Source: Hypsibius dujardini
Lineage: Eukaryota; Tardigrada; Eutardigrada; Parachela; Hypsibiidae
Direction: 5' to 3'
Assembly: GCA_001579985.1 (NCBI GenBank)
Contig: LRSR01007211.1
Span: forward strand, 1 to 32,262
Length of the DNA stretch: 32,262 nucleotides
Made by a program: the position numbers and the translations under genes. The first letter of the stretch is position 1, and the number at the start of each line of letters is the position of its first letter. Positions 21,099 to 29,821 of the stretch are shown here, piece after piece. The notes beneath the pieces are model-generated. The model saw only the letters and a list, made by a program, of their open reading frames with translations. It made no database searches and had not been told where the DNA came from.

Positions 21099-21513
21099 AC
21101 CATAACAGGTCTCATCTGCAACTTGTACGGTGGAGAACGAGGTAAGATGCACGACAACCGACTTTTCAACAAAAGCGGACTGCTGCCTGCCCTGAAAGCA
21201 AAACAACAAGGATGGCCGGTCGAATACAGCCTGTACGGAGATGCCGGATACGGAACAAAAGAACTACTTCATCGGCCTTTCACGAATCTGGAAGTTGCCC
21301 AGAACTGGAGGACAAGGTTGATCAACAAAGCCATGTCATCGGTTCGGCCGGCAGTCGGTCGAATAAAATTTTAAAGAAGTCATATCAAATTTCGCTTTTG
21401 CCGATTGTAGAAAGCAAATAAAATTGTTTGAAAAGCCGATTAATTTTATCTTCCAAATCAGCCAATACTTTCATTTGCAGCCAGCTCCGCTAGAAAAACA
21501 TCTTGCTATTTGA
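21099..21513 (+). pseudogene. Harbinger-type DDE transposase C-terminal relic
   Basis: The frame reads GLICNLYGGERGKMHDNRLF, then YSLYGDAGYGTKELLHRPF with the second catalytic aspartate, and NKAMSSVRPAVGRIKF before TAA at 21372. In the family (DDE_Tnp_4) this last motif is NxxxSxxRxxVE; here the catalytic Glu position is lost and a few residues are deleted. A +1 frame from 21376 continues FAFADCRKQIKLFEKP and QISQYF to TGA at 21511. The N-terminal half is missing upstream of an in-frame TAG at 21096. The family cuts and inserts DNA at 3-bp targets; this copy is inactive. Confidence 0.75.
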
Positions 21514-21552
21514 ATAAACTCTTGGACTTGACTGAAACAGAGAATCGACAGT

Positions 21553-22121
21553 TCAAAAGACAAGATCAGACATTGATTCCAGCGGCAAAAAAGCATCCCA
21601 CTTTTTTGCTTCTGTCTCCGCCTTGATCTTTTCAATTTCTAATTCTTTTTTGCGCAAGAAAGACTGCTTGTTGAATTCTTTCTCGCTGAGGGATGTCCGT
21701 TGGTTTAGCTGTTCAGCTGGTTAAGCGGATTCCGCGGCTGCGTCCTCGATGTCTTTTATCAGGTTCGAAATATTTGTCAGGAAAATCTTCATCCGGTCGT
21801 ACTGCTCTTCCGTGCTGCTCTTGATGCGCTCCTTCACATCTGCCGTGCGGAAAATGCCGACGAGTGCCTCGATTCGACGCTGCACAGCCGTCTCAGTCAG
21901 CGGCTGAGGAAACAACTGTAAGGAAGAGGGCTTTGGTTGCGGAATCCTTTGGGAAGATTCGGTCAACAACTTACGGGGACGTTGTTGAGAGTTTGCGTGA
22001 TCTCATTCTAGGTCTCGGCTTTACCGTCGGAAAAATACTGATTCCGGGTTGAGACTTCTTCCAACAGTATCAAATCCTGGCTAATTTTGAATCGATTTCG
22101 TTTGGCTTTTGGAGCAGCCAT
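21553..22121 (-). pseudogene. MYB/SANT-like partner protein of the Harbinger element, intron-containing, two stops
   Basis: The ATG at 22121-22119 starts a basic N-terminus (KAKRNRFKISQDLILLEEV), a MYB-like first helix in which the conserved Trp is now TAG (AET-stop-NEITQTLNN). The exon leaves at 21975 through a consensus donor (GTAAGT). The next exon enters at 21915 after TTACAG, or at 21903 after CTCAG; both keep phase 0. It continues QRRIEALVGIFRTADV, TEEQYDRMKIFLTNISNL, a TAA at 21723, and a coiled-coil tail (LRKKELEIEKIKAE) to 21553. Total about 169 codons. Harbinger elements encode such a DNA-binding partner next to the transposase, and it lies convergent with 21099-21513, so the pair is one element. 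Confidence 0.7.
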
Positions 22122-22129
22122 TTTCATTT

Positions 22130-22551
22130 GAAGCAAATTAAAGACAAAATGAAAGAGAGCGCCAATTCAAATTCTGTCAAAGAACATGACTAAGCGGAGC
22201 GTGGCGGACAACCGCTCTGTGCAGCGGAACGGACTTCATTTGGAAAAAGTACCTTTCACAAAAACGGATCCCTCGAGGCCAATACATCACTGTTTGCAAC
22301 CAGAATGGTGCCAGAAAATTAGCAAATGAAATTTCTTTTGAACCCTGTTTGGACCTGGCCACAGATGTTTCCACAAGCATATGTCGGAAGCTCGAAACAT
22401 GAGCTTTTAAAACTGGATTTTTAAGGTGCAGAGTTATCGTAAATCATAGCTTAACTGGATTCCACGCCCATTTTGTGACGTCACACCGACTTAAGGATAA
22501 GAATTAACGTTATGGATCCCTCCGAACATACCCTATTATGATTTGTTACAG
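22130..22551. other. No supported gene
   Basis: The flank of the Harbinger relic; no terminal inverted repeat pairing with the left side could be found by eye. A GC-richer patch at 22190-22230 has an imperfect palindrome around GGAGCG/CCGCTC. Confidence 0.35.
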
Positions 22552-22556
22552 ATAAC

Positions 22557-22754
22557 ATGTGCAATCTCGACAAGTTGTACGCCATGAAAGAAAAGTTGTC
22601 TCTGCCGAAGCCATGTGACGAGATGTGGCAGAAGATTCAAAAGATCATCGACGGGTTCCATCTCGACAATCACGTCAATCACAAATGTCACACAGAATAT
22701 AACTCTGAAAAGGTCAAACAAGCTCATCCGCATCTGATCACGGCGAACACTTAA
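22557..22754 (+). CDS. Short exon-like open frame, unknown protein
   Basis: Follows a consensus acceptor (TTTGTTACAG at 22542-22551). The frame MCNLDKLYAMKEKLSLPKP, EMWQKIQKIIDGFHLDNH, ends ITANT before TAA and has protein-like codon texture with amphipathic helices. I do not recognise the family. A second protein-like stretch at about 23150-23330 (LPDRFALHHEVAAEGRDILQ, with one TAG) may belong to the same decayed gene. There is no support beyond these frames. Confidence 0.3.
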   Translation: MCNLDKLYAMKEKLSLPKPCDEMWQKIQKIIDGFHLDNHVNHKCHTEYNSEKVKQAHPHLITANT

Positions 22755-23780
22755 TCATGTGAAATAACATTCAGCGGGCTTGGTAAATATAAGCAAGCAG
22801 TCTACAAAATGCCTAAGGGTCCCAACCTGTTCTTCCGGCATCGAATCGTCTTCCGAAAAACGACCATCTGGAGCGACATCATGTTGCCAAGCCTCCTCCA
22901 ACCTCCGCCACCGCTCGTGAGTTTAAACGAGCCAAGAATATCGACAAGTGATAGTTCTAGTCTAGTGCTTTGGTCCTTCGGACCTTGTAATTTTCTCATA
23001 AACTTTTGTTTTTACATGTAAAAGCTAACGATTCATGAATGTTGTTAAAGTGAACCTGTGAATTTATTGAAAAACCTTAACATAAGAACGTACAAGTGTA
23101 TCGATAAGTTCAGGTACTTGGTTTATCGCGCAATGTAATCACGGCCAGATAAAATCCTCCCAGATCGGTTTGCTCTCCATCATGAAGTCGCCGCCGAAGG
23201 CCGCGACATTTTGCAGCAGGAGGCCGATGCAAACAGCATCAAGACGAAATAGTTTATGGCACAGATACAAGCAAAAGCACAGTTACAGATACAGACGGAG
23301 ATGAATTTCAACTGCGTTCTTAATCCTTCATGACCATCCTACCTCTGGTATCTGTGTATCATACATTTTTACTAACCTTTGAGGGGAGTTCGGTTTTTGC
23401 CCTAAGGGACGGATGCATAGTGTATTGACTGCCATAACAATAAGTTCAGTCTATAAGGGCATAGCCAGGGACCGCAATACGATCATCATAAAATAAAGTT
23501 CGGCGGATTTTCACCCTAGCTCTGTGACGTGTTGGAGTGTGCATGTGGCGACGAGCAAATATATGGCAGCGACAGCCAGTCACAATGGGCATCAATGAGC
23601 GACAGTGGTGGCAACAGTAAACTGGACGTATGAATCAGTTGGGACCCTGTATATTTGTAAGCGACTATAATTTATATATTTCAACCAATCGACCGCAGTG
23701 GCCTATGCTGTTGTTTACTTGTTGAATCCAGTGGTTGATTGTTTGATAAGTTTGTACGAACTCGACGATTCTCTCATTTC
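22755..23780. other. No firm gene; fragments and possible retroelement trace
   Basis: Besides the stretch at 23150-23330 noted with the previous entry, AATAAA at 23492 followed by GCATGTGGCGACGAGC near 23540-23556 resembles the end of an LTR and a primer-binding-like site of gypsy-type elements. No paired LTR or polyprotein is present, so I do not call it. Confidence 0.3.
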
Positions 23781-23781
23781 A

Positions 23782-23880
23782 ACTATTAATTTCGCCAAAG
23801 ATTTCGAAGCAACAGGTCAGAAGTAAAATGTTCGGATAACCTTAGAGAGTTAACGGATAAGTGACCCCTTTCACTTTCAC
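23782..23880 (-). pseudogene. 3' tail fragment of another kinase-family copy
   Basis: About 100 bp match the last coding bases and 3' flank of kinase copy 2 (24066-24165), with shared words CGAAGCAACAGG and GAGAGTTAACGGATAAGTGA, placed just downstream of copy 2 in the same orientation. This is what remains of a tandem head-to-tail copy or a small local duplication. Confidence 0.7.
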
Positions 23881-24065
23881 AATAAGACAAGAGATGCTTT
23901 TCGAATGCTTTGTTCCATCCAAAAAATAAAATACCCGGAGGCGTACGACTTGCACAATAAAGATTGTGCTGAACTGAAAGCACAGTTGCAGTGTTGCCTG
24001 TATGATTCTTAAAAGTTAGCAGAGTTTAGCTATAGGAAGAGACCTCCATACATATTCTAAACATT

Positions 24066-26495
24066 TCAACTATCAACTTTGCGCAAAGACTCTGAAGCAA
24101 CAGGCCAGAAGTAAATGTTCGGAAAACCTTGGAGAGTTAACGGATAAGTGACACCATTCACTTCCGCTAGGCTTTGGTTGTCCAAGGCAACGGGCCGTTC
24201 ACGGTAAAACAAAAGGTTCAGTTTCTTTAATTTCTCGAAGAAATCGGTTGGCTGACCGTCACGCTGGTTAATACAGTCCCGTAACTCGTTGATAGGGAAA
24301 TTGCGTCCCTCCTCAAAGTACTTCGCTTCTGTCCAAAGCACCAGGCAATCTAGCTGGTCAGTACGCCACAGAAGCTCCCCGTACTTTAACGACCGAGCCG
24401 CACGCGCAATTTTTCCCCTCTTGCGTTGTGATTTCCTCGAATTCTCCATCGTTTGGAGCCACATAAAATCGGCTGCGTCTGTACTGTTGTAGTCAAGGCA
24501 AGGCGTGCGTAATTGATCCGTGCCAGCAGTTAAAACGGACCACTGGAACTGAGGGTATTCTGCTTGCAAGACCTTCTTAATTTTGGTCGCACTTTCCGCG
24601 TGTTCCTTAATCAGTCGATAAACTCTTGCGGACAGCTCGTTGCAACATCCGTCTATAGTAGCGCCACAATTTACATGCTCATCATGGCCACGGATCTGTA
24701 GGAACAAGAACGAAGACTTGGCATGCAGCCGAGCACTTTCTAGGACCAATAGCACGTTAGTAACAGACGCTTCAAGACTCCGCACTCGTTCGGTCACCTC
24801 TTCCGGTGTGAATGGACCATTCTGACCCGGAAGAACTTTCATGACTGTGATGAGCCACAGATAGCCTAGTGTGATGCTGCAGATCTGGCACATCAACAAG
24901 TACATCGTCTGTTCCAGACGCAAAAACTCCTTAAAATCCCATTGGGAGTGTGCCAGTAGGTCGGTGAGTAGATGTGGGCCGAGAATCGCTGTCAAACCGT
25001 GCTCCATCCGTCTGAGATGTCCAGACATATTGCACCTGTCATATGCCTGCAGGAAAATGATTTGCTCCGCGGCATCATTTTGGTTCTCCAGCCAAATCCG
25101 AAACTTGATAGTCACGTGAATGGTTCTCGGCCCAAACTTGGCTAGGTATTCACCCAGTACAGGACTCCAACGTGCGCTGCTTGACAAATCATCTGTTTTC
25201 GCCTTATGTAAAAATTCGTTAATTCGGAGTAGGTCTTGCAGAAAACGGTCGTTCACTATTGCCATGTCACCATGTTCCACTGGTGTGCGTAGTTTAGCAT
25301 ATAAAGGTTTAGCGTTCATAGCATTCCGGTACAGCTCAGGTGACAGCCATCGAGCTCCGGCTCCTACTTCACTGAGGGTTTTTATGATGCGTCCGAGGAC
25401 GATGGGAATTCCCGAAAGGATCGTTAGAACAATAGTTTTTCGCACATCTTTTGAAGAGTTGATATGCAGAGCAATGGTATCGTTTGAAGGTTTGCGCGCG
25501 ATACTCGGAGCAATGGTTTGCGGGGCCTTTAAATTAACTTTCGCAATGTCCTGCAACAGCTTTTCAGCTGACGGTCTGTCACGAGGTCGAAAGCGTAGGC
25601 ATGCGGTGACCATGTCCCGGGTAGTGTCAAGCATGTTCTCTGGTATTTCAGGATATCCGCCATCAATAAGGAGTGCCTGTAGTTGAAGATCGCTCAAGTT
25701 GTTTCCTTGAAGAACCCAACCATCGCGACAAGCGAGCCAATCAACGCAGGACATACGCAGTACTATGCATCCCAGACTCCATATATCCGTGGACCGACCC
25801 ACCTTTAGCCACTCTATTTTATGATCCCAGGCAAGCATTTCCGGAGACATATAACGAATGGTACCCTTCTTTGTTGACAAATCGGACCGTCGAGAGTGCT
25901 CATCCCGCAACTGGGTGAAACTGTCGAGGTCGGTCAATTTCAGCACTGGACGATCGCCAGCTTTACTATGTAACATCAAATTTTCCGGTTTCAGGTCGCC
26001 GTGAATGATGTTGGGGCGACCGTTCTGTTGTGAGTCCTTGTGGTTGTGAAGGTAGCCCAATGCGTGCGCAATCTGTTCGGTGTAGTCTAGTATTGTAGAA
26101 ACCAATAGAGGTGGATGATTTTTGACTAGGAAATCCTCCAAGGTCCCTCCGTCACACAACTCCATGATGAGGCACGATTGCAAGAGTTCCATAGGCGTAC
26201 CTGGGCTGTACGTATATCCAACTGCAAGATACTTCACAATATTCTCGCAGTCAAGTGTCGGGAGGACAGACAGCTCGGACATTTTTTTACTGTCGCAGAT
26301 CTTGTAAAGATATTTCAAAGCAAGGGGAGTCCCTGGTAGGAGCGTTACATCGTGTTCAGACTTCACCAGATTGACTTTCATAACCGCCCCAAAAGCTCCG
26401 TGTCCCAGGAGGCCAGGTAGCTGGACACAATGGAACTTTTTTCCATTCTCCGTGAGGATATACGTCAGATTTTCGTGGGCTGGATGATGGGCCAT
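24066..26495 (-). CDS. Intact DLD-type protein kinase-like gene with orphan C-terminal region (809 residues)
   Basis: A single intronless frame. I start it at the ATG at 26495-26493, which lies in AAACCATGG; an in-frame TTG farther upstream is not needed. Kinase domain about residues 15-318: glycine loop G31-G36 (GHGAFG), ATP lysine K61 in LALKYL, E74 as possible helix-C Glu, HGDLKPEN with D167, K169 and N172, DLD at 189-191 where DFG is usual, GTIRYMSPEM at 211-220, DIWSLG at 237-242, R307 in RDRPSA. All acid and amide metal ligands are present, so activity is possible despite F-to-L and G-to-D. Residues about 340-809 match nothing I know; they include a hydrophobic segment (ICSITLGYLWLITVM) that could be membrane-associated or a buried helix, a Cys-rich patch (VNCGATIDGCCNE) and a basic stretch (SQRKRGKIARAARS). 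The closest relative in the window is copy 1. Confidence 0.85.
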   Translation of the reverse strand: MAHHPAHENLTYILTENGKKFHCVQLPGLLGHGAFGAVMKVNLVKSEHDVTLLPGTPLALKYLYKICDSKKMSELSVLPTLDCENIVKYLAVGYTYSPGTPMELLQSCLIMELCDGGTLEDFLVKNHPPLLVSTILDYTEQIAHALGYLHNHKDSQQNGRPNIIHGDLKPENLMLHSKAGDRPVLKLTDLDSFTQLRDEHSRRSDLSTKKGTIRYMSPEMLAWDHKIEWLKVGRSTDIWSLGCIVLRMSCVDWLACRDGWVLQGNNLSDLQLQALLIDGGYPEIPENMLDTTRDMVTACLRFRPRDRPSAEKLLQDIAKVNLKAPQTIAPSIARKPSNDTIALHINSSKDVRKTIVLTILSGIPIVLGRIIKTLSEVGAGARWLSPELYRNAMNAKPLYAKLRTPVEHGDMAIVNDRFLQDLLRINEFLHKAKTDDLSSSARWSPVLGEYLAKFGPRTIHVTIKFRIWLENQNDAAEQIIFLQAYDRCNMSGHLRRMEHGLTAILGPHLLTDLLAHSQWDFKEFLRLEQTMYLLMCQICSITLGYLWLITVMKVLPGQNGPFTPEEVTERVRSLEASVTNVLLVLESARLHAKSSFLFLQIRGHDEHVNCGATIDGCCNELSARVYRLIKEHAESATKIKKVLQAEYPQFQWSVLTAGTDQLRTPCLDYNSTDAADFMWLQTMENSRKSQRKRGKIARAARSLKYGELLWRTDQLDCLVLWTEAKYFEEGRNFPINELRDCINQRDGQPTDFFEKLKKLNLLFYRERPVALDNQSLAEVNGVTYPLTLQGFPNIYFWPVASESLRKVDS

Positions 26496-26555
26496 GGTTT
26501 TGTGAGTAGAAATGCAACTTGTGAGAAAGTATCCAAAAATGTATCTAGCGTTCAA

Positions 26556-26976
26556 GTGTGTTGGTCAAAATTGTGAGCCTCCTACCACATTTGTCTCCTT
26601 TTAAATGTTTGAATTACTGTAAATTTTCGTGGAGTTGATTAACACTACCCGTGAGCCAAACGCTGCTATCAAAACCTACCATTTCTCGAACAGATAAGAC
26701 GGCCGGCGGTTTATTATCTAATCAAATTAACTGCGGCTCTGCTGAAGTTATTCAGTTTGTGATGTGTCGCACCAATAATTTTTGATTCCTTGGTCTTAAC
26801 GACCGGTTCAACGGTCCTCAAATGGGGTACCTTAACGAGTAACTTGAGTGTGAGTACGCCAAAGTAACGCAATGGGAGCCAGGGAACTGGATGAATCCTC
26901 TACCACAGCTAGAGCCCAGTGTTGTACGTTTTTCCATCTTGCGGCACTTCGATCGACTTCTCTGGTCTTGATCAAT
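26556..26976 (-). repeat. Duplicated 5' flank of the kinase genes, copy in cassette B
   Basis: Matches 5471-5890 and 16894-17300. As it precedes the only intact kinase, it is the best candidate for the working promoter region. I see no unambiguous TATA box on the minus strand. Confidence 0.7.
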
Positions 26977-26980
26977 TTTG

Positions 26981-27686
26981 TAGGTATGTCAGGCTTTGTA
27001 CACCAAAATATATTACTGATGTCTCTTTATGCTCGCGATGCACATGGAGCTACATGGAGCTGCATGGAGCTGCACATAGCTACGCAGAGCTACAAGAAGA
27101 ATCATGGAGTGGCATGGAGCTCCGTGGAGCTGCGTGGAGCAAAGCGGACCAATAAAGAGCTGCATGGAAATGAATAGAACTAGGTGGAGCTGCATGGAGT
27201 TACTTGGAGCTGTATGGAGCTGCACATAGCTCATAGCCGTAGAGCAAAGCGAACTAATGAAAAGCTGACTGGAAATAAACAGAGCTAAATGGAGTTACGT
27301 GAAGTGGCATGGAGCTGCGTGAAGCAACAAAAATCCAGCCAAAACCCATCAAAACCCATCAAGCCCCTTGAAATAAGAGCATCATGAAGAATAAGCGTTA
27401 AGGATATTTGATGGAGCCAGTGGAGCTGCATGGCCGCCGTGGGAGGTTGTGGAAGAAGTCGTGGATCTCCATATTGCTCCACCTCGCTCCACGCAGCTCC
27501 ACGCAGCTCCATTTCATTCCACGTAGCTCCACGTCACTCCACATCACTCCACGTAGCTCTATGCAGCTCCATGCAGTTCCATGCAGTTCCACATAGCTCC
27601 GTCACTCCACATCACTCCACGTAGCTCCATGCAACTCAAGGGAGCCACCAGTAAAATTTGGTGTACAAGCTCTGACGCAGGTGCAG
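26981..27686. mobile_element. Foldback-type element: inverted arrays of a 10-bp repeat inside imperfect TIRs
   Basis: The outer ends are imperfect inverted repeats sharing CTTTGTACACCAAA and CTTGTACACCAAA (right end reverse-complemented) and further matches on both sides. The left arm (about 27037-27320) is a degenerate array of 10-bp units (ACATGGAGCT/GCATGGAGCT). The right arm (about 27470-27640) is the same array in opposite orientation (AGCTCCACGT). About 150 bp of unique sequence lie between. TTTTG flanks both sides (26976-26980 and 27687-27691), and cassette A has uninterrupted GAGTTTTTTGACTGGG at the site. The structure recalls Drosophila FB elements, whose inverted repeats are also built of 10-bp tandem units. 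Peptides predicted across the arrays (MELHGAAWS-like) follow from the period and are not genes. Confidence 0.75.
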
Positions 27687-27691
27687 TTTTG

Positions 27692-27900
27692 TGACTGGGC
27701 GAATTCCATTTGGTCCGAATGTCTGTTGCTCCGTCAGATCTCTCGACAGTCGGTCCAGGATCTCCACCCTCCCAATGACAGACGGACCGATGGAAAGCCT
27801 GAAGCAAAAAAACGAAATCTTGAACCGACGGGCAGAAGACCTGACAGGTCACTAGAAACCTCGAACTGATACCGGAAACAGCTGTTAAAGATACTAACTA
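27692..27900. repeat. Cassette linker, first piece in cassette B
   Basis: Homologous to about 5900-6100 of cassette A, with shared words GCTCCGTCAGATCTCTC and GAAGACCTGACAGGT. It continues at 29403 after the 1.5-kb element. Confidence 0.75.
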
Positions 27901-29402
27901 GGGCAGTAATGGAGATTTTCCCTCCTGATCGGGGTGGGGTTTTTTTTACAAATACTTGTCTATTTATCATGATTTTACATTGGGGTCTCCGCGTGGAAAT
28001 TACATAAGCGGTTTCAGAAAAAAATAAAGAAGAAAAATACTTCCCGTGCCAATTGGTGCTATGAGGCAACGCTTGATTGACTGATTTTTTAATTGCTTTT
28101 CCGAACTTTTAATTTTTTTTATGCCAAAAAATATTTTGCTGAGCGTACACGTATTTTTCGAACTTACTACAAGCCTTCAACAAAATTTTAAAAATAAAAC
28201 GCAATTTTTCAAACGTAACGTAACACCGCAAAAAAATAAATGAAGGGAGGAGTGCTAATAACCGTAGTCTAGCCTTACGCTTCTTATGGCTGCAGGGCCG
28301 AGTGCAGGCTAGTCTTGTTTAACTAACAGTTTTTAATTTAAATAAATTTAAAAAAAAATGTTAATCCTCGGCGACTTTAAATAAAATATCGTTTGAATGA
28401 ATTTAAAAAAAAACAGCGTATTTTAAATAAAATTACCATTTAAATAAAACTCGACCTTTTATTTAAATAAAATGCTGAATTTAAATAAAGTGGAAATCGT
28501 ATGACATAGCCTATGCAATATGCAGCGAAACCCCTAGTGGATCGTTAAACGCAATAAATTTTACTGTGAAACAGATATTGTAAGGAAACGATTGATCAAT
28601 CAACTGATAATGCTGAAGGTTGCGACAATAAATCAATCAGATGAGGAACTAAAGCCGGTATTTATAATTTCTCAGGCAAATCAGACAATCAATCTAGGAT
28701 TTCTGAGCGCCATTCAGAGAATAATCGAGCAATCAAGCCCGCCGTCACGCGAAAAGAGGGGGTGATAATATATATTTAAATTGCTTTGCGCGTTTTCTCG
28801 AGAATTTAAATATAAATAAAATAATGGCTCAGGGAATGATTTTAATTTTAAAAAAATATCGAGTTTAAACAAAATTAAACATATATTTTACTTAAAATAA
28901 AAAACCGTTTTTGGCTATTTTAAATAAAAATTCAAATACATTTAACAACACTAGTGCAGGCTGCAGGGCCGAGTGCAGGCTGCAGGGCCGATTGCAGGCT
29001 GTAGGGCCGATTGCAGGCTGCACGAGTATAAGTTATTGACGGCGTCGCCACTGTGCTCTTTTAGTTTATTTTTTCGAGCTGTTCTGGTTGATCGAAACAT
29101 TTCTAATTTTTTTTTAAATATTTCTCAAGGAGTCTAGTACATTTAAAAAATACGTGTACGCTCGGCAAAATATTTTTTGGCATAAAAAAATTAAAAGTTC
29201 GGAAAAGCAATTGAAAAATCAATCAATCAAGCGTTGCCTCATAGCACCAATTGGCACGGGAAGTCTTTTTCTTCTTTATTTTTTTCTGAAACGGCTTATG
29301 TAATTTCCACGCGGAGACCCCAACGTAAAATCATGATAAATAGGCAGGTATTTGTAAAAAAAACACCACCTCGATCGGGAGGGAAAATCTCCATTACTGC
29401 CC
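27901..29402. mobile_element. 1.5-kb element with about 258-bp terminal inverted repeats
   Basis: 27901-28158 and 29145-29402 are inverted repeats with about 95% identity, starting GGGCAGTAATGGAGATTTTC. The interior (28159-29144) is AT-rich with many ATTTAAATAAA words, a 19-bp tandem array (28954-29022), and no transposase frame. Flanks ACTAACTAG (27893-27901) and AGTAAGTGG (29404-29412), compared with CTAAGTAGG in the empty cassette A, suggest a decayed target duplication of about 9 bp, as in Mutator-like elements. Both arms encode the same 50-odd-residue peptide (MPHSTNWHGK start), expected from arm identity. Non-autonomous long-TIR element; superfamily not certain. Confidence 0.85.
28954..29022 (+). 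repeat. 19-bp tandem repeat, 3.6 copies
   Basis: Units GTGCAGGCTGCAGGGCCGA, twice perfect, then a third with two changes and a partial fourth. A single unit-like copy (GGCTGCAGGGCCGAGTGCAGG) stands at about 28289-28309 within the same element. GC-rich against a very AT-rich interior. Confidence 0.9.
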
Positions 29403-29821
29403 GAGTAAGTGGAAAAGTTGGAACGACGGATCGACACCGGGGACAGACAAAGAAACCTCCACAGACGGGCACAATAAGAGGGAAAAGAAAGACGGCTTGA
29501 CAATGACAACAATCGCAATTAGTGAACAAAGAGGGGGAAGACTGGAAACACGCGGCATTTCTCGCACGGTTCATGGCGACCTGTTAAGACAGGATCAAGC
29601 AACGGTTCGGTGTCCTGGATAATTTCTATAATGAAAATGACTTCCTTTCCTATGACGTTCGTATCCACATCCACTCCAAAAAATTACTGACAAATCATTA
29701 ATGCACGTCGTCGCTATCATGATGAAAAGAAAACCTCTGCAGGTTTGACATACCACTTGCATAATCCTCCTTAAAATTGACTTAAAAATGTCTCCATGCG
29801 TCCATATCAAAGATCCAGTTA
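29403..29821. repeat. Cassette linker, second piece in cassette B
   Basis: Homologous to about 6105-6565 of cassette A (shared CGCAATTAGTGAACAAAG and GGTTCGGTGTCCTGGATAAT-type words). Interrupted at 29821 by the nested MITEs and resumed at 30881. Confidence 0.75.

Noticed and set aside
23480-23560. Possible solo LTR end with TGGCGACGAG primer-binding-like sequence
   Set aside because: No LTR start, partner or polyprotein; a short motif alone is not enough.
26496-26555. Extended N-terminus of the kinases (20 extra residues)
   Set aside because: The upstream in-frame codon is TTG in copy 2, while the ATG at 26495 has a strong Kozak context shared with copy 1.
26872-27624. Many overlapping frames with Trp/Ser/Leu/His/Gly-rich peptides on both strands
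   Set aside because: They follow from the 10-bp repeat period (30 bp equals 10 codons) and occur in several frames at once; they are not genes.
27734-28069. Frame starting MPHSTNWHGK, also present at 29234-29500
   Set aside because: The two are the same sequence in the two inverted arms of the 1.5-kb element; identity reflects arm homology and there is no further coding evidence.
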